A DNA stretch of 64,000 bases from Cymbidium sinense (GCA_021442155.1 CM038214.1:312449001-312513000); one strand, 5' to 3'. Counted from the first letter of the stretch, positions 23,596-37,165 are shown. Numbers and translations are program-made. The notes: generated by a model not told the origin, from the letters alone.

Positions 23596-23915
23596 TTTGG
23601 CCAAGTTCATGAGAATAGACTTGTTGATTTTGAGGGAGGTAGTAAGCCATCCTCATATATGTTGACCTCGTGAATTGTAAATGGTTTGAGATCTCCTTTG
23701 ACATAGTAGATGATCCCACCTCTCACAAACTTCATACACTAATGTAGAGAGGATGGAAGTATGTTGTTCTCATGTATCCATGGTCTCCCAAGAAAAGCGT
23801 TGAAAGATGTATCTAAGTCCATAATGTGAAACTTGGCATCTTCCAATCATCTATCTCGAAACACTATGGAGCTTAAGGCTTGGCCTCATTTTTGGAGTCA
23901 TTCAATATTCCCATC
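23596..23915 (-). pseudogene. Protease C-terminal half of R2
   Basis: The HIMDLDTSFNAFLGRPWIHE-type signature is recognisable on the minus strand with indels (about 23640-23850). The DTG-bearing N-terminal half is absent; similarity ends at about 23915, the same place as in R1. Confidence 0.72.
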
Positions 23916-26900
23916 TTAGGCTTAGGAGTCTTCTAGACATTAAGACTTACCTAGTCATAAGACACTTCTAATAATTAGGTAAATACTTAACCTAAGCTGA
24001 AAGACTTAGTAGGGTTAACCATAGGATTTTGTAATGCTTTAGGTATTAGGATAATTAACCTACCCTACAACCCAAATCCAATCCATGTTCACCATATAAA
24101 ACCAAACCTCAAATTCAATTCAAACCTCAAATTTAAATCCAAATCCAAACTCAAATTCCGAACCAAATGATTGAAGCCCATGATGAAATCCAAATTTGAA
24201 ACCCTTCCTAAGCCATATCACCTATCCCATGGACTTAGCCAAATCTTAATCCAAAATAATCCAAAGTCAATTGATTTTCTCATAATAAATTTATATATTT
24301 AATCATATTTCTATATATAAATTAAATCTACATTCAAATGATCAAAACTAAATCAAACTAAATCAAATTAACTCAAAACCCTTCTTAAGCCATATGACCT
24401 ATCCCATGGACATAGCTAAATCATAATCCAAATCGAGTAAAACTCAATTGATTATCTCACAAATCAATCATATTTTAAATCATCTTCACAAATTTAAATG
24501 AAATATTTATTTAAATCATTAAATTTAAATCAAACTAAATCAAAATACAAACCTAAGCCACATGACCCAACTCGATGGACTTAGCCAAATTCCTTCATTC
24601 AAAACCCAAATTCAACCGATTTTCTCATGAATCAATCATATCTTCAATCATATTCACAAATATAAATTTACAATCTTCAAGACAAACCAAAATCAACCCT
24701 AGTCAAACCGAACTTAACCCTTTTAGCTAGAAATGCTTAAATGAACCAAAACCCATTTGAACCCAAGCGGTGCAATTGAATATATATGTCAATCCCAAAT
24801 CCATATATAAACTCAACTAAATCGAACTCAACCCAAAACCAACCAACTAAACCCAATTGATCCAAAGTGGCCAATTTGACCTATTTCAGCTAAGTTCTAA
24901 TCCTACCCAAATTTGATTGAACCAAGCCCATCAAAACCTCCCATCATGATTGTTTATCGCCCTAGGTTGATCAATTGTCACAAATTAGGTCAAACCAAGT
25001 CAACTTGGTCATTTGACGAAGTCAACCACTTAGCCCATATGAAGCCAAACTAGCCAAACTACAACCTAAGCTAATCCCTTGAAACCAATGATTCATACCA
25101 AATAAAAATCAATATTTGAATATGACTTGACCTTCAATTGAGTCAAATAAAATCCAATTGGCCCTCTTGACCCAAGTTGACCCAAATTGACATAAAAGAA
25201 AAAAATTGGGTCAAATAAAAATATAATCCAAATTGATTGCAACTAATAGTTCAATTTCATTCAAAATTGATTGTTGAACATGACCAAAGCCATGATTGGA
25301 CCCAATTGAACCCAATTGACCTACTTAGCCAAAATTTATCGAAAGAATCAAGTTGGCCTAAATCAAAACCAAATCCAAATTAATTGTAACCAAAGCCTAC
25401 AATCATCTTCAATTAGTCAACTAAACCCAAACCAACACCCAACATAAGTCAATTTGGCCAATTTGATCAAATTAGTCAACTTAACCCATTTGATGCAAAT
25501 GAATTCAATTGAGCCAAACTCAAATCTAAGCCAAACTGAACCAAACCAATTGAACTTAATTAACTGAAATGATCATATGAACTTGAATCAACTGTTGGTT
25601 TGGCCTAATTTGACCAACTGGTGAACTTGACCCAACCTAACCCAACTTGACCCAAACTAACCCAATTTAACTTAAATGAGTCAAATTGAGCCAAACCTAA
25701 CCAAATCAACTCCAATTGACTTGAAATTTGGGCTAAACCACTTTTGGCTCATTTCAAATCTATCCAAATCAAATCCAATGCCAAATGATCATTCTACCGT
25801 TGGGTCAAGGGCATCACATGAGACAAATCACCCATGTAAGTGGTAATTTTGATTTTTTGGCACTTAGTACTCTCTCGATGGTCCACCTAAGCTCCTAGGA
25901 CACTGCCCAACCTATCCCAATGGGTGGTTGGGTTGGCCATGACCCATGGGAGGTGAAATCACCTTACCCTCCCCATTAGAGCATTTGAAACCCATAGGAC
26001 ACCCATGATTTCTAACACAACCAACCAAGCAGAGCTACCTCACCCCCTCCCTGCCACCCATGACTCCTTGAGATGGCTGGACACACTAGAAGCCAAATCC
26101 AATCCCACCATCCGATCAAGATCAAGGGGGGTATAACCCCCTCGTTTCCACTCAACCATGCAGAAAAATCATTCCTAAGAGCCTAGCTACTCAAGATGAG
26201 CCGCTAGAGTCATTCCCTAAGCTCCCAAGCTCATTCCTTGATCGAAAAATGCCAGCCCCGGCTGTCCTAAAGTATGACACTCCCATTTTTGACCTAACTT
26301 CCCCATTTATCCATCAAACTCAAATTAACTTTGTATGCACCTTCCCTAGGCCTTGTCGAGCAAGAACATATCATTTCCCAAGCTTCCCAAGCACTAGAGG
26401 TGGGACTTCGATCAACGTTAAGCTCCAAATCATCAGTTCATGGCCTTCTAAGCGAATGCCAAGGAATTAATCCAATTGTTGCTCAATAGGGCTTTGTCTC
26501 CATGAGATGAAGCTTCCCCACTCATTCAAGCCGTTGATCTTGAGCTCCAGTGAGGTATGCTTCCAAAATTGATCCTTAGGCCAAAATGGGTTGGGACTTT
26601 TTGGAGAAAACTTGCATCTCATGTGATCCTAACCATTGGATCACCTCTGATCGATGTCAGGAAGGTGTGGGATCCTTTTGGAGTTGATCTGAGCTCGGGT
26701 AAGCTCGGATCAAGTGAGAAATTGTGGATAGACTCTATTCTCCCTCACTCGCATGATGTTAGATCAGGCACCATCTATTCCACATGATCAGAATGGACGG
26801 TCGTGATTAGATCCACTAGATCAATCTGATTTAATCTTATTAAAGTGGATTAATCGGTCATCGATCTTAGATGGATGGCGACGAAAGCCCATCTACCATA

Positions 26901-28810
26901 GCAGTAGCGAGTGGATAAGTTTTAAGTAGCCAATTGCAAGGTGCCATGTGGAAAGCATGCCGCATCAGCGTACCACGTGGCGCCAAAAGGATTTGGCTTA
27001 ATTAATCATTTTTAAAGGCTAAAAATTCTAAAAGTCATAAAAAATCATAGATAAATAAAAAAATGCAAATAAATACTCATTTTAATGGTTTTTTAAAGGA
27101 TATATTAATTAAAATTGATCTTAACTAATTTTGAATAGTAATTAAAGTTTAATTACAAAATTAATTAGCTTAATAACTTCTTAATTACTTGAGAAATTAA
27201 TCCCAAATTTTGGGGATTAATTTAATGGGATGACCTCTACCTCCCATGATTTTCTTGGGATTTATTGCTTACTTAATTAGGAAAATTGACTAATTTAATC
27301 TTAACTACTCTTTTAAGTTAATTAATGATTAATTAATCCCATGAAAAATAACAAATTGGTTAATTAAGTTTATTAATCATATTCAATAGTAAGTGAACTA
27401 AGGAATAGGGTTGGGACCCCTTTCCCTGAGTTCATTTCACCCTTTTCAAAAATGATATTAATTAAGATTTAATGAATTAGTTAAATCACTTAGTCAAATT
27501 GAAATCATAATCACATCAAACCTTAACTAATTAAATCATGGGATAGATCTTTAGGTGTTTAATAACCTGAAGGAGTTTAATGAAATTATGGTTAGTCCAC
27601 ATGTGTGGGAAAACCATAAGAGAAATTAATTCAATCCCTTAATATAATTAACTATTAATGGTGAGCTAGTTGCATTAGGGCCCTTTTATATCCTAGGATC
27701 ATTGCAAGTCTATTTTCCATGCATATCATGTTGGCTCATAATTATTTAGTTAATTACTTTAAGTTGACATAGGTAAGGGTAATTAATTCATCTAATTAAG
27801 GGTTCAACTTAATTAACTCATAAAATCAGCTTAATTACATTTTGATAAATTAAATGAAATCACTATTGTGGGAATGGGTTTAAAATAATAAGTGATGATT
27901 TCTCTTCGCCTCTTTAAATCAAATCAAATCCAAAACTTAATTAATAAAGAAGCTTTAGTTTTCTTTAAATAATCTTATTTGATTTGATTGTCCTTAAGAA
28001 CTAGTTTGGTTGAATGAATCACATGCTTATATTTTATTGTCCTTTTTCCAATCATGTTAAATTTGGTATATCATTTGAATTCATGTATCCATCTTTTCAA
28101 AATCAAGTAAAATCAAATGGATTTCCTTTATGTAAGCTTGCATGTGTTGATTTAATTTAATATATGCATGGCTATTATCACTATTAAATCTAAATGTACT
28201 TTTTAAAAGGTTATAAATGAATAATAATATGTGTTATGATGCTAGTTATAAATACATAAGAATTGCATGTGCTTATAGCTTAAGTGTATGAATGTTGAGT
28301 TCTCTTTCCTCTATTCTTGTGTTGATTTATATAAGATTGAATGGTAATGGGTATATAGTTTGGACATCCTGGGAACATGAGGCTTTACTTAGCCCCAAGG
28401 AGGTCATTTGATTACCTCACTTTCCTAGTTTAATAATGACACATACCCATTTGATTCAATCTTAAGTTTTTTAACATTAGAATTTGGATAAAGATTTTAT
28501 TCATATATATAAATGATTTAATCAAAAATATATACATAATCTTTGCATGGTTTTCTTTTCCCTCATTTATGTATATATCCATGTGTGTCTAAGAAAAGCA
28601 AGTGTATAGTCTAGACATCCTATAAATATGAGGCTTTAGTTAACCCCAAGGAGGTCACTTGATTACCTCACTTCCTTGGTTTAACAACAACACGTACTTG
28701 CCTATATCTTTGTACATGTATATGTATATGTGATTAGTGAATGAAAATCCCATTAAAATTGCATGCATTCATAATTGACTAACTAGTTGAATTAATTACA
28801 CATATGATTT
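23916..28810 (-). repeat. R2 LTR-like / 5' noncoding region
   Basis: Counterpart of 11081-15302, with the three ~170-bp units at about 24200-24690, the AATGGACGGTCGTGATTAGA phrase near 26790, and the AT-rich TTAATTAA block from about 27000. It continues beyond the R1/R4 breakpoint through a duplicated segment at 28310-28700 and ends where A-rich telomere-like DNA begins. Plus-strand open frames at 26249-26470 and 26557-26787 show no recognisable protein. No gene found. Confidence 0.55.
28310..28710. repeat. Two ~270-bp tandem units at the R2 end
   Basis: Two diverged units each contain GTATATAGT.TGGACATCC or GTGTATAGTCTAGACATCC, then ATGAGGCTTTA, CCCCAAGGAGGTCA and TTGATTACCTCAC, near 28348-28425 and 28600-28675. 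In R1 and R4 the element breaks off at the end of the first unit, where it is fused to the GR-RBP tail. Confidence 0.75.
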
Positions 28811-31540
28811 GGAGCTTACTTGTTAAAATAAAATAAAATAAAAACTAAATAAAAACCTAACCCTAAAAAATAAACCAAAAAATAAATAAAAAATAAAACC
28901 TAAACCTAAACCTAAAATAAACAAAATATAATAAATCTAAACCTAAACTAAAATAAACTAAATTAAAATAAATAAAACCTAAACCTAAACCCTAAACTAA
29001 ATAAAATAAACTAAACTAAAAATAAACCTAAACCTAAACTATAAAATAAAACCTAAAAAAAAACCTAAAACTTAATCCTAAAAAAATAAAATAAATTCCA
29101 AAACCTAAAAATAAAGATAAAAAATAAAACTTAAACCTAAAAAATCAAATAAAAATAAAACTAAAATAAAAAATAAACATAAACCTAAACCTAAACCTAA
29201 ACCTAAAAAATAAACTAAAATGAAAAACCGAACTTAAAATTAATAAACCTAAAATGAATAAAATAAATTAAATAAAAATAAAAAATTAAACTACCTAAAA
29301 AAACTATAACAAATAAAAAATAAACTAAATAAACTAAACACTAAACCATCCTTTATTTTAAAAGATCATAAATCTTAAATTCTTGACAAACTTAAACCTA
29401 GGCCCTGCTTAAACACCCGGACCACTGAGCTACCCTGAGCCTACCTACTAAACCATAAACCTCTACCATGAAACACTACCTGACCTGACACCCCAGGCCC
29501 TAAATCTAGTGTTTATCCTAAACTAAACCCTAAACCTGGGCTTAGGCCAGCCAAACCTGACCTTCCCTGGGCCCTTTGACCTACCAGACCACTAAACTGG
29601 GCTCTCTACCCTAAACTCTGACCCAAACTAAAACTGAGCCATAGGCCTAAAGACCTAAACTAATATAGACCAAACCACTCTAGCCCAGGCCCTGGGCCAC
29701 TGGGCATTAAACAGGCTAAACTGGGCTAATAATCTAAACTCTAAAACTAAAGCAACTGGGCACTAAACACTAATCTTAAATCCACAGGCCCTGACCTGGG
29801 CCTAAACTAAACTGGGCTTAAACTAGGCCCTAAAACATAACATTAAACCTTAAACCCTAAACCCTAAACTCTAAACCATAAATTCTAAAAGCCTAAAAAC
29901 CTAAACCAAAAAATAAAATAAATAAAAAAACCTAAACCAAAAAATAAAATAATAAAATAAAATAAAATAAAAACTAAAACTAAAACCTAAACATAAACCT
30001 AAAAATCAATTAAAATAAAATAAATAAAAAGACAACAAAATAAAATAAATAAAATCCTAAACTTAACTAAATAAAATAAAACTAAGAATAAAAAACTAAA
30101 TAAAATTAAAACTAAAGGTAAAATAAAAATAAAATAAACCTAAAATAAAATAAAAACTAAATAAAAACCTAATCTGAAAAAATCAACCAAAAACTAAATA
30201 AAAAATAAAACCCAAACCCTAAACTAAAAATAAAAATATATCCTAAAATAAGAATAAAATAAATAAAATAAAATAAACCTAAACCAAAACTTAAACCCTA
30301 AACTTAAAATAAAAAAACCCTAAACAATAAAAAGCCAACAACCAAAACATAAACTAAATAAAACCTAAAAATAAAATAAATAAAAATACTTAAACCTAAA
30401 TAAAATAAAATAAAATAAATAAAATAAAAACATCGACTAAAACCTAAACCTAAAAAGAAAATAAAATAAAATAAATAAAAATTAAAGTAAAATTAAATAA
30501 ATAAAAACATAAAGTAAACAAAAAAAAAGAAAAAACCTAAATAAAATAAAAACTAAATCTAAAATAAAAATAAAATAAACCTGAAATAAAATAAAATAAA
30601 AACTAAATAAAAGCCTAAACCTAAAAGTAAATAAAAAATAAAACCTAAACCTAAACTAAAAAGACCTAAACTTAAAATAAAAATAAAATAAACCTAAACC
30701 AAAACTATGAAAAACTAAACTAAAATAAATAAATCCTAAACCTAAAATTAATTAAACCTGAACATAAACTAAATAAAAAAAATGGACTTCAAATAAACCT
30801 AAACCTAAACTAAAAAATAATACCTAAAAATAAACTAAAGATAAAAACCTAAAACCTAAACTTATAAAACTAAAATAAAAACCTAAACCTAAACCTAAAA
30901 TAAAAGTAAAACCTAAAAAATAAAATTTAAAAAAAACTTGTAAATAAACTAAAAAACTAAACTTAAATAAATTAAAATAAAACATATACTAAAATAAATA
31001 AACTAAACTAAATAAAAAATAAAATAAATTAAAATAAATAAAATGTATTAAAAATTGAAAACTAAACCTCTGGGTTTGTGATCTTTAAAACATAAACCCC
31101 CCTAACTACCCAAATAACCTACACTACAACCTCTCTATAACCCTGACCCTAACCTAAACCCTCCCACCCACCCTAACCCTGGGCCCTAAACCCTATTAAC
31201 CCAAACCCTAAAAAAAAGACTACCCTAAACCCTACCAAACCCATCAAATACTAAATACTAAAACACTAAACTTTAAACACTAAACCTTAAACCCTAACCC
31301 TAAACCTTAAACTCTAAAACCCTAAAATCCTAAATCCTAAAACCCTAAAACTTAAACCCTGACCATAAACCATAAACCCTAAACCCTAAAAGCATAAACC
31401 CTAAAACCCTAAATCTTAAACATTAAACCCAAACCCTAAACCTTACACCCTAAACCCCAAACCCTAAAACTAAACTTAATGTAACTAATTAAATTAAAAA
31501 TAAACCTAAACCCTTAAACTTAATAAACCTAAACCTATAG
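28811..31540 (+). repeat. Telomere-like array T5
   Basis: The longest telomere-like block, 2.7 kb. A-rich at 28820-29340 and 29880-31060; a GC-richer variant at about 29395-29850; landmark near 31061-31090; a C-rich patch near 31100-31250; near-canonical CCCTAAA to about 31475; then the conserved ~70-bp pre-G flank. No gene seen. Confidence 0.88.
29395..29850 (+). repeat. GC-rich telomere-variant patch
   Basis: Within T5 the repeat changes to words such as CCTGGGCC, AACTGGGCTTAAACTA and AGGCCCTGAC, mixed with CTAAAC. GC content is clearly above that of the surrounding A-rich array. It looks like a variant family in which TGGGC replaces part of CCCTAAA. The only comparable but shorter patches are near 16490-16560, 31100-31250 and 35290-35400. 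Confidence 0.65.
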
Positions 31541-32029
31541 AATGGGCGGAACCTTGATGGCAGGAAAATCACCATCAACTAGGCTCAGTCTAGATCTAGG
31601 GGTGGAGGTGAAGGAGGAGGAGGTGGTTATCTCAGTGGTGGTGGGGGATCTGGAGGTACTGGTCGATATAGAGGTGGTGGTCAGAGCAGTGGTGGTTATG
31701 ATGGTGGGAGGAGCGATGGAGGTTACAACCATAGTGGTGGCGGAGGGAGAGATCGAGGATATGATGGTGGATCCCGCTACTCGAATGGCAAAGGTGGTTC
31801 TGATAAGAACTAGAGAAACTGAAGAATGACCAAACTGATCTGCTACTTTTGGAACTGTCTTTATAGTAGAGATGGTTCTACTTATCTAGGGATGTTGATT
31901 TGCTCTATGGGTGCTCATTTTTTATCTTTGTCATCGGTTGTGTTATAGAAAACTTGGGGTTCTACTTGGTTATTGAAATCAAAAAGAAGAAATGTTGAAT
32001 CTGAATTTGTTCTTTGTTAAAAAAAAAAA
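31541..32029 (+). pseudogene. GR-RBP 3' fragment, copy G3
   Basis: Well preserved frame of 94 codons from AATGGG (31541) to TGA (31820-31822): NGRNLDGR, then the QSRSRGGGEGGGG tail, GGGQSSGGYDGGRSDGGYN, GGGGRDRGYDGGSRYS and a terminal RN-stop. The reading frame has no indel but two internal stops (TAG at codon 14, where G7 has CAG, and TAG at codon 91, where G1, G5 and G7 have TGG). A 3' UTR of about 200 bp and an A-run at 32019-32029 follow. The frame is offset from the Val-rich open frame in the same place. It lacks the RRM core, so it cannot bind RNA as GR-RBPs do. Confidence 0.88.
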
Positions 32030-33112
32030 TCTTAAACCCTAAACTAAAAGTTAAACCATAAACCTAAAACCTAAACCCTATACCTGAAACCCTAAAGCCT
32101 AAACTCCAAACCCTAAACCCTAAACTCTAAACCCAAAAAAGCTAAAAAACTAAATCTAAACTAAATAGAAAATAAAATAAAATAAAAACATAAACCAAAA
32201 TAAAATGAAAAAAAATTAAATTAAATAAAAACATAAACTAAAATGTAAACCTAAACATAAACCTTAACATAAACCTAAACTAAAACTTAATAAGAAAATA
32301 AAATAAAAAATAAAAACTAAACTATAATAAAATATTTAAAACCTAAACTGAACAAAAATAAAGTAAAAAACTTGAATAAAATAAATACCTAACCTAAAAT
32401 AAAAATAAAATAAACCTAAAATAAATTAAATTAAAAACTAAATAAAAAGATAAACCTAAAAAATAAACCTAAAAATAAATAAAAAATATAACCTAAACCC
32501 TGAACCAAAAAAAACCTAAACCTAAGATAAAAATAAAATAAACCTAAACCTAAACTAAAATAAATAAATCCTAAACCTTAACCTAAAATAAACTAAACAT
32601 AAACCTAAACCAAAACTAAATAAAATAAAATAAACTAAACATAAACCTAAACATACAATATAAAATAAAATTTAAAAATAAACCTAAAATAAGAACATAC
32701 AACCCAAACCTAGAAAGAAAATCTACCTAAACTAAAAAATAAGAAATAAATCCTAAACTTAAAATAAACTAAAATAAAAACCTAAAATAAATAAACCTAA
32801 AATAAAATAAACTAAAATAAAATAAATAAAATAAGCCTAAATAAAATAAAAATAAAATAAACATAAATAAACAAAATTAAACTAAATAAACCTAAACTGT
32901 GGGTTTACTAAATTTAAAAAAAACCCTAAAACCTAATCTTACCTCCCAACCTAAACCCTAAACCCTAACCACCTAACAACCCCTAAATCCTAAACCACAC
33001 CCAAACCATAAATCCACAAACCCTAAACCTAAACCACAAACCCTAAACCCTAAACCACTAAACCCCAAACCTACCACCCCAAACCCTAACTTAAACTAAC
33101 CTAAACTCTAAG
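32030..33112 (+). repeat. Telomere-like array T6
   Basis: Canonical-like at 32030-32130, A-rich at about 32130-32885, landmark at 32889-32920, then C-rich CCCTAAA variants to 33112. With G3 it forms one ~1.57-kb T+G monomer. Confidence 0.88.
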
Positions 33113-33590
33113 AATGGGTAGAATCTTGACAAGAACATCACCTTCTAGGCTCGTCAGATTGGTGGGGAGGCGAAGGTAGAGGCAGCAGTTATCGTAGTGA
33201 TGGTGGGGGAATCGGAGGTGCTGGTGGATATAGAGGTGGTGGTCAGAGCAGTGGTGGTTATGGAGATGGAAGGAGCGATGAAGGTTACAGTGGTGGTGGT
33301 GGCAGAGGGAGAGATCATGGATATGATGGCAGATCTTGCTACTCGATATGCGGGGGTGGTTCTGACGGTAACTAGAGAAATTGAAGAATGGTCGATTTGA
33401 TCTACTGCTTATGGAACTGTGTCTTTATAGTAGAGATGATTCTACTTATCTAATGTTTTTGATTTGCTCTATGGGTGCTTATTTTGTATTTAAGTCATTG
33501 CTTGTGTCTTAGAAAACTTGGGGTAGTACTTGGTTGATGAAATTGAAAAGAAGTAATGTTGAATCTGAATTTGTTCTTTATTAAAAAAAA
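33113..33590 (+). pseudogene. GR-RBP 3' fragment, copy G4
   Basis: Starts at the same RRM-end codon. Stops appear early (TAG at codon 3 and near codon 12), and indels shift the frame before the tail. From about 33190 the Gly frame is open: SSYRSDGGGIGGAGGYRGGG, then QSSGGYGDGRSDEGYSGGGG, RGRDHGYDGRS and CGGGSDGN, ending TAG (33373-33375) then TGA (33382-33384). The 3' UTR and an A-run at 33583-33590 are retained. Confidence 0.85.
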
Positions 33591-33940
33591 TTCTTAAACT
33601 CTAAACCCTAAATCCTAAACCCTAAATCCTAAATTAAAACTTAAAACAGAACCTAAAACTCTACCCTAAACCCTAAACCCTAAACCTTAAAACCCTAAAT
33701 CCTAAACCCACAAACCCTACTAAACCCTAAATGCTAAACCTAAACCTAAATCATAACCAACCCTAAACCCTACCCACCAAATGCTAAACACTAAGACCAT
33801 AAATGCTAAAAAAAAAACCCTAAACCCTAAACCCCAAACCCTAAACCCTAAACCATAAACTAACCCTAAACCCTAAACTAACCCTTCACCCTAAACCTTA
33901 AACAAAACCTAAACTCTAACCCTAAACCCTAAACCCTAAA
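33591..33940 (+). repeat. Telomere-like array T7
   Basis: Degenerate CCCTAAA repeats between G4 and the truncated AT module S3. Confidence 0.88.
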
Positions 33941-34894
33941 CTTTGAATAAAGATGTCATTAGGAGTAGATATAAAGAATGAGCTAATCTTAACATAGTGT
34001 TGGTAGCTAAAGAAAATGTCTTCAAGAGACTTTCCCTTGACATTTAGAGATTTGAGTACACTAAACCCTAACCCTAAATCATATTATAATACTTTATGTT
34101 ATAGTATAACATAGAATCATATATTTGAGCATGTAGTGATGTATTTTGGATGTTATAAGATGTTTTGAAATGTTTTAGTATATTATGGTATTATGCCCTA
34201 TAATTTATATTTATATAAATCATAAAAATATTGATTAAATAAATCAAATGATGAAATTTGTTAAATTTTAAGTGAGAATTATGTTGTAGTACCAACGGTG
34301 TGCTACGCGACTTTGTAGTCTAAAAAAGTATGATGTTCTGTTTAAAATAAATATTATATGTTGTAGCATAGTACATCATCATATATCATAATATATTGTT
34401 CAACACATTTTAAGTTATTTTATTATTTTACAATCATGTAGTCGAGCCTACACTAGCATTATTTATAAAAATATTGATTTAGACTTTAAAATGTTGGAAT
34501 TTGGCAAAATTCATAATAGGTAGAGCATGGCATCATAATATATTGTTTGAATTTAAAATATGTAAGTGATACGACTAAAATATATATAGTTTTTTATTAT
34601 TTAGACTAATTTTATGATGTTTTATCTTAAGTAATCCCTTGTGATGTGATATGCAATATGATATAATATAATATGTTATAATGTATTATAATATAGGATG
34701 ACATAAATTTGTGTAGCATCATGCATTATAGGATACTTTTGTGTATTACTACTTGTTATTTAGCATATTTTAGTTTGTTATAGTATGATGTAGTAGAGTT
34801 TGTACTTGTATAATTTATATAAATATTGATTTATAGGCTGAGATGATCGGATTTGGCCAAATTTAAGGTAAGCTTTAGGGAACATCATTGGTTC
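33941..34894. repeat. AT-rich module S3 (truncated)
   Basis: Starts TTTGAATAAAGATGTCATT like the other S copies. It holds the first two units (near 34222 and 34466) and the start of the third (near 34818), and breaks off after GGGAACATCATTGG at about 34894. Telomere-like repeats follow directly; no retroelement is attached. Confidence 0.78.
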
Positions 34895-36391
34895 TTTAAA
34901 CCCTAAACCCTAAATAAAAATAAAAAATAAATTAATTAAACCTAAACCAATCGGTTTGCTTAATTTTTTTTTAAAAAATCCTAAACCCTAAACCTTAAAC
35001 CCTAAACTCTAAATCCTAAACCCTAAACCCTAAATCCTAAACCCTAAAATTAACCCTAAACCCTAATATTACAACCTTAAACTTAGAACCCTAAACCCTA
35101 AACACTAAAAAATCCTAAACCCTAAAACCTAAACACTAAATTTGAAACCTTGAAGCTAAACCCTAAACACTAAACCCTAAACCCTAACCCTAACCCTATA
35201 CCCTAGATCATAATCCCTAAATTCTAAATCATAAACCACAAACTCCTAACCTAAACCATATACCCAAACCCTAAACCCTAAAAACTAAACCAACCTAAAG
35301 CTGGGTTGATCTTAAACCCTAAACCCTCAAACCCTAAACCTAAAGGCACGGACACTAAAACCAAACCATAAACACTGACCCTAAACTGCCATAACTCTAA
35401 ATCCTAAACCTATGTTCTTAAATCCTAAAAAACCCTAAAAACTCCTTAAACTATGCTAAAAAAACTTAAAAAAAGACCTAACATAAAGTAAATAAAACCT
35501 AAAATAAAATAAATAAACCTAAACCTATAATAAAATAAAACCTAAACCTAAACCTAAAAAAAATAAAAATAAACTAAAATAAAATAAATAAAACCTAAAA
35601 TAAATTAAAAATAAAATAAACCTAAGAATAAAAAAACCTAAATAAAATAAAACTAAAATTAAAATAAAATAAATTAAAATTAAAAAATAAAAACCTAAAC
35701 ATAAAAAAATAAACCTAAAATAAAACTAAAATAAAATAAATAAAATGTAAAAAAAAACTTAAACCTAAAATAAAATAAATAAACCTAAACCTAAACTAAA
35801 ATAAACTAAACCAAAATAAATAAAACCTAAAGCTAAACCTAAAATAAACTAAACCTTAACCTAATCCCAAACTAAATGAAATAAAATAAAATTAAAATAA
35901 ACCTAAACCTAAACTGAAAAATAAAATAGAAAAATAAACCTAAAACATAAACCTAAAAAAATAAAATAAAAACCTAAACCTAAACCTAAAAATAAGAAAA
36001 TAAAATAAAAATAAAACTCAACTAAAAAATAAACCTAAACCTAAAAAATAAACTAAGATAAAAAACCTAAAGTAAAATAAATAAACTAAACTAAATAAAA
36101 ATAAAAAATAACCTAAATATAATTTAAAAAATAAAATATACTCATATAAATAAAAAAATAAACTAAATAAACCAAAACTTATCGGTTTACTTAATTAAAA
36201 AACCCCTAAACCCTAAATCCTAAACCCTAAACCCTAAATCCTAAACCTAAACCTAAACCTAAACCCTAAACCCTAAACCCTAAACCCTAAACCCTAAACT
36301 CTAAACCCTAAAACCCTAAACCTTAAACCCTAAAACTTACAAACCTAAATCCTAAACCCTAAACCCTAAACACTTAACTAATCCTAAATCT
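34895..36391 (+). repeat. Telomere-like array T8
   Basis: Landmark at about 34939-34971, canonical-like CCCTAAA to about 35450 with a mixed patch at 35290-35400, A-rich to about 36165, a second landmark at 36170-36200, then near-canonical repeats (about five perfect heptamers near 36262-36298) up to G5. Confidence 0.88.
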
Positions 36392-36877
36392 TAAGAATTC
36401 ATTAGAACCTTGATGGTAGGAACATCTCCATCAACTAGGTTCAGTCTAGATCTAGTGGTGGAGGTAAAGGCATATGTGGTAGTTATCATAGTGGTGGTGG
36501 GATCTAGAGGTGCTGGTGGGTATGGAGGTGGCGGTTGGAGAAGCACTAGTTATAGAGGTGGCTGGAGCAACGGAGGTTACAACCATGGTGGTCGCGGAGG
36601 GAGAGATCGGGGATATGATGGCGGATCCCGCTACTATGCAAAGATGGTTCTGATGGGAACTGGAGAAACTAAAGAATGGCCGATTCAAACTACTACTTAT
36701 AGAATCGTATCATTAAAGTAGAGAGGGTTCTACATATCTAAGGTTTTGATTTAGTCTATGGCTGCTTATTTTTTATCAATGTCATCATTTGTGTTGTAGA
36801 AACCTTAGGGTGCTACTTGGTTGATGAAATTGAAAAGAAGAAACATTGAATCTGAATTTGTTCTCTGTTAAAAAAAA
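36392..36877 (+). pseudogene. GR-RBP 3' fragment, copy G5
   Basis: The RRM-end codons are degraded (AATTCATTAGAACC). The Gly tail reads GSRGAGGYGGGGWRSTSYRG, then GGWSNGGYNHGGRGGRDRGY and DGGSRY, after a one-base deletion in the first Gly block. A further indel precedes the final NWRN-stop (TAA at about 36670-36672). The 3' UTR is complete, with an A-run ending about 36877. Confidence 0.85.
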
Positions 36878-37165
36878 CCTTAAAACATAAACCCTAAACT
36901 AAAACTTAAACCCTAAACCTTAAACCTAAATCCTAAACCCTAATCTTTAATCCATAAACCCTAAACCCTAGAAACCCTAGACCCTAAACATAAAACCCTA
37001 AACCCTAAACCCTAAACACCCTAAACCCCAAAACCCTAAAACCTAAACCCTAAACCCTAAACACTAAAAACCTAAACCCTAAACCTAAAACCTATAACCC
37101 TAAACCCTAAACCCTAAATACCAAACCCTAAACCCAGAACTATGCCTAAACCCTAAACCCTAAAC
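36878..37165 (+). repeat. Telomere-like array T9
   Basis: Degenerate CCCTAAA repeats between G5 and AT module S4. Confidence 0.88.

Larger units (their letters stand above)
19024..28810 (-). mobile_element. Tat-lineage Ty3/gypsy remnant R2
   Basis: Second copy of the element, in the same orientation and with the same truncation at the protease. It keeps the best preserved integrase and the most clearly readable YVDD site of the four. Most of the 3' noncoding region is deleted. The LTR-like region extends further right than in R1 and R4, to about 28810, and joins an A-rich telomere-like array without a GR-RBP tail. Confidence 0.85.

Noticed and set aside
31542..31829. Val-rich 95-aa plus-strand open frame (and similar frames at 33197, 36410 and 52691) as genes
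   Set aside because: They are out-of-frame readings of the Gly-rich GR-RBP tail (GGT/GGA read as GTG/GAG). The correct frame gives the RRM end and the Gly-rich domain and has stops. No promoter or start context is seen.
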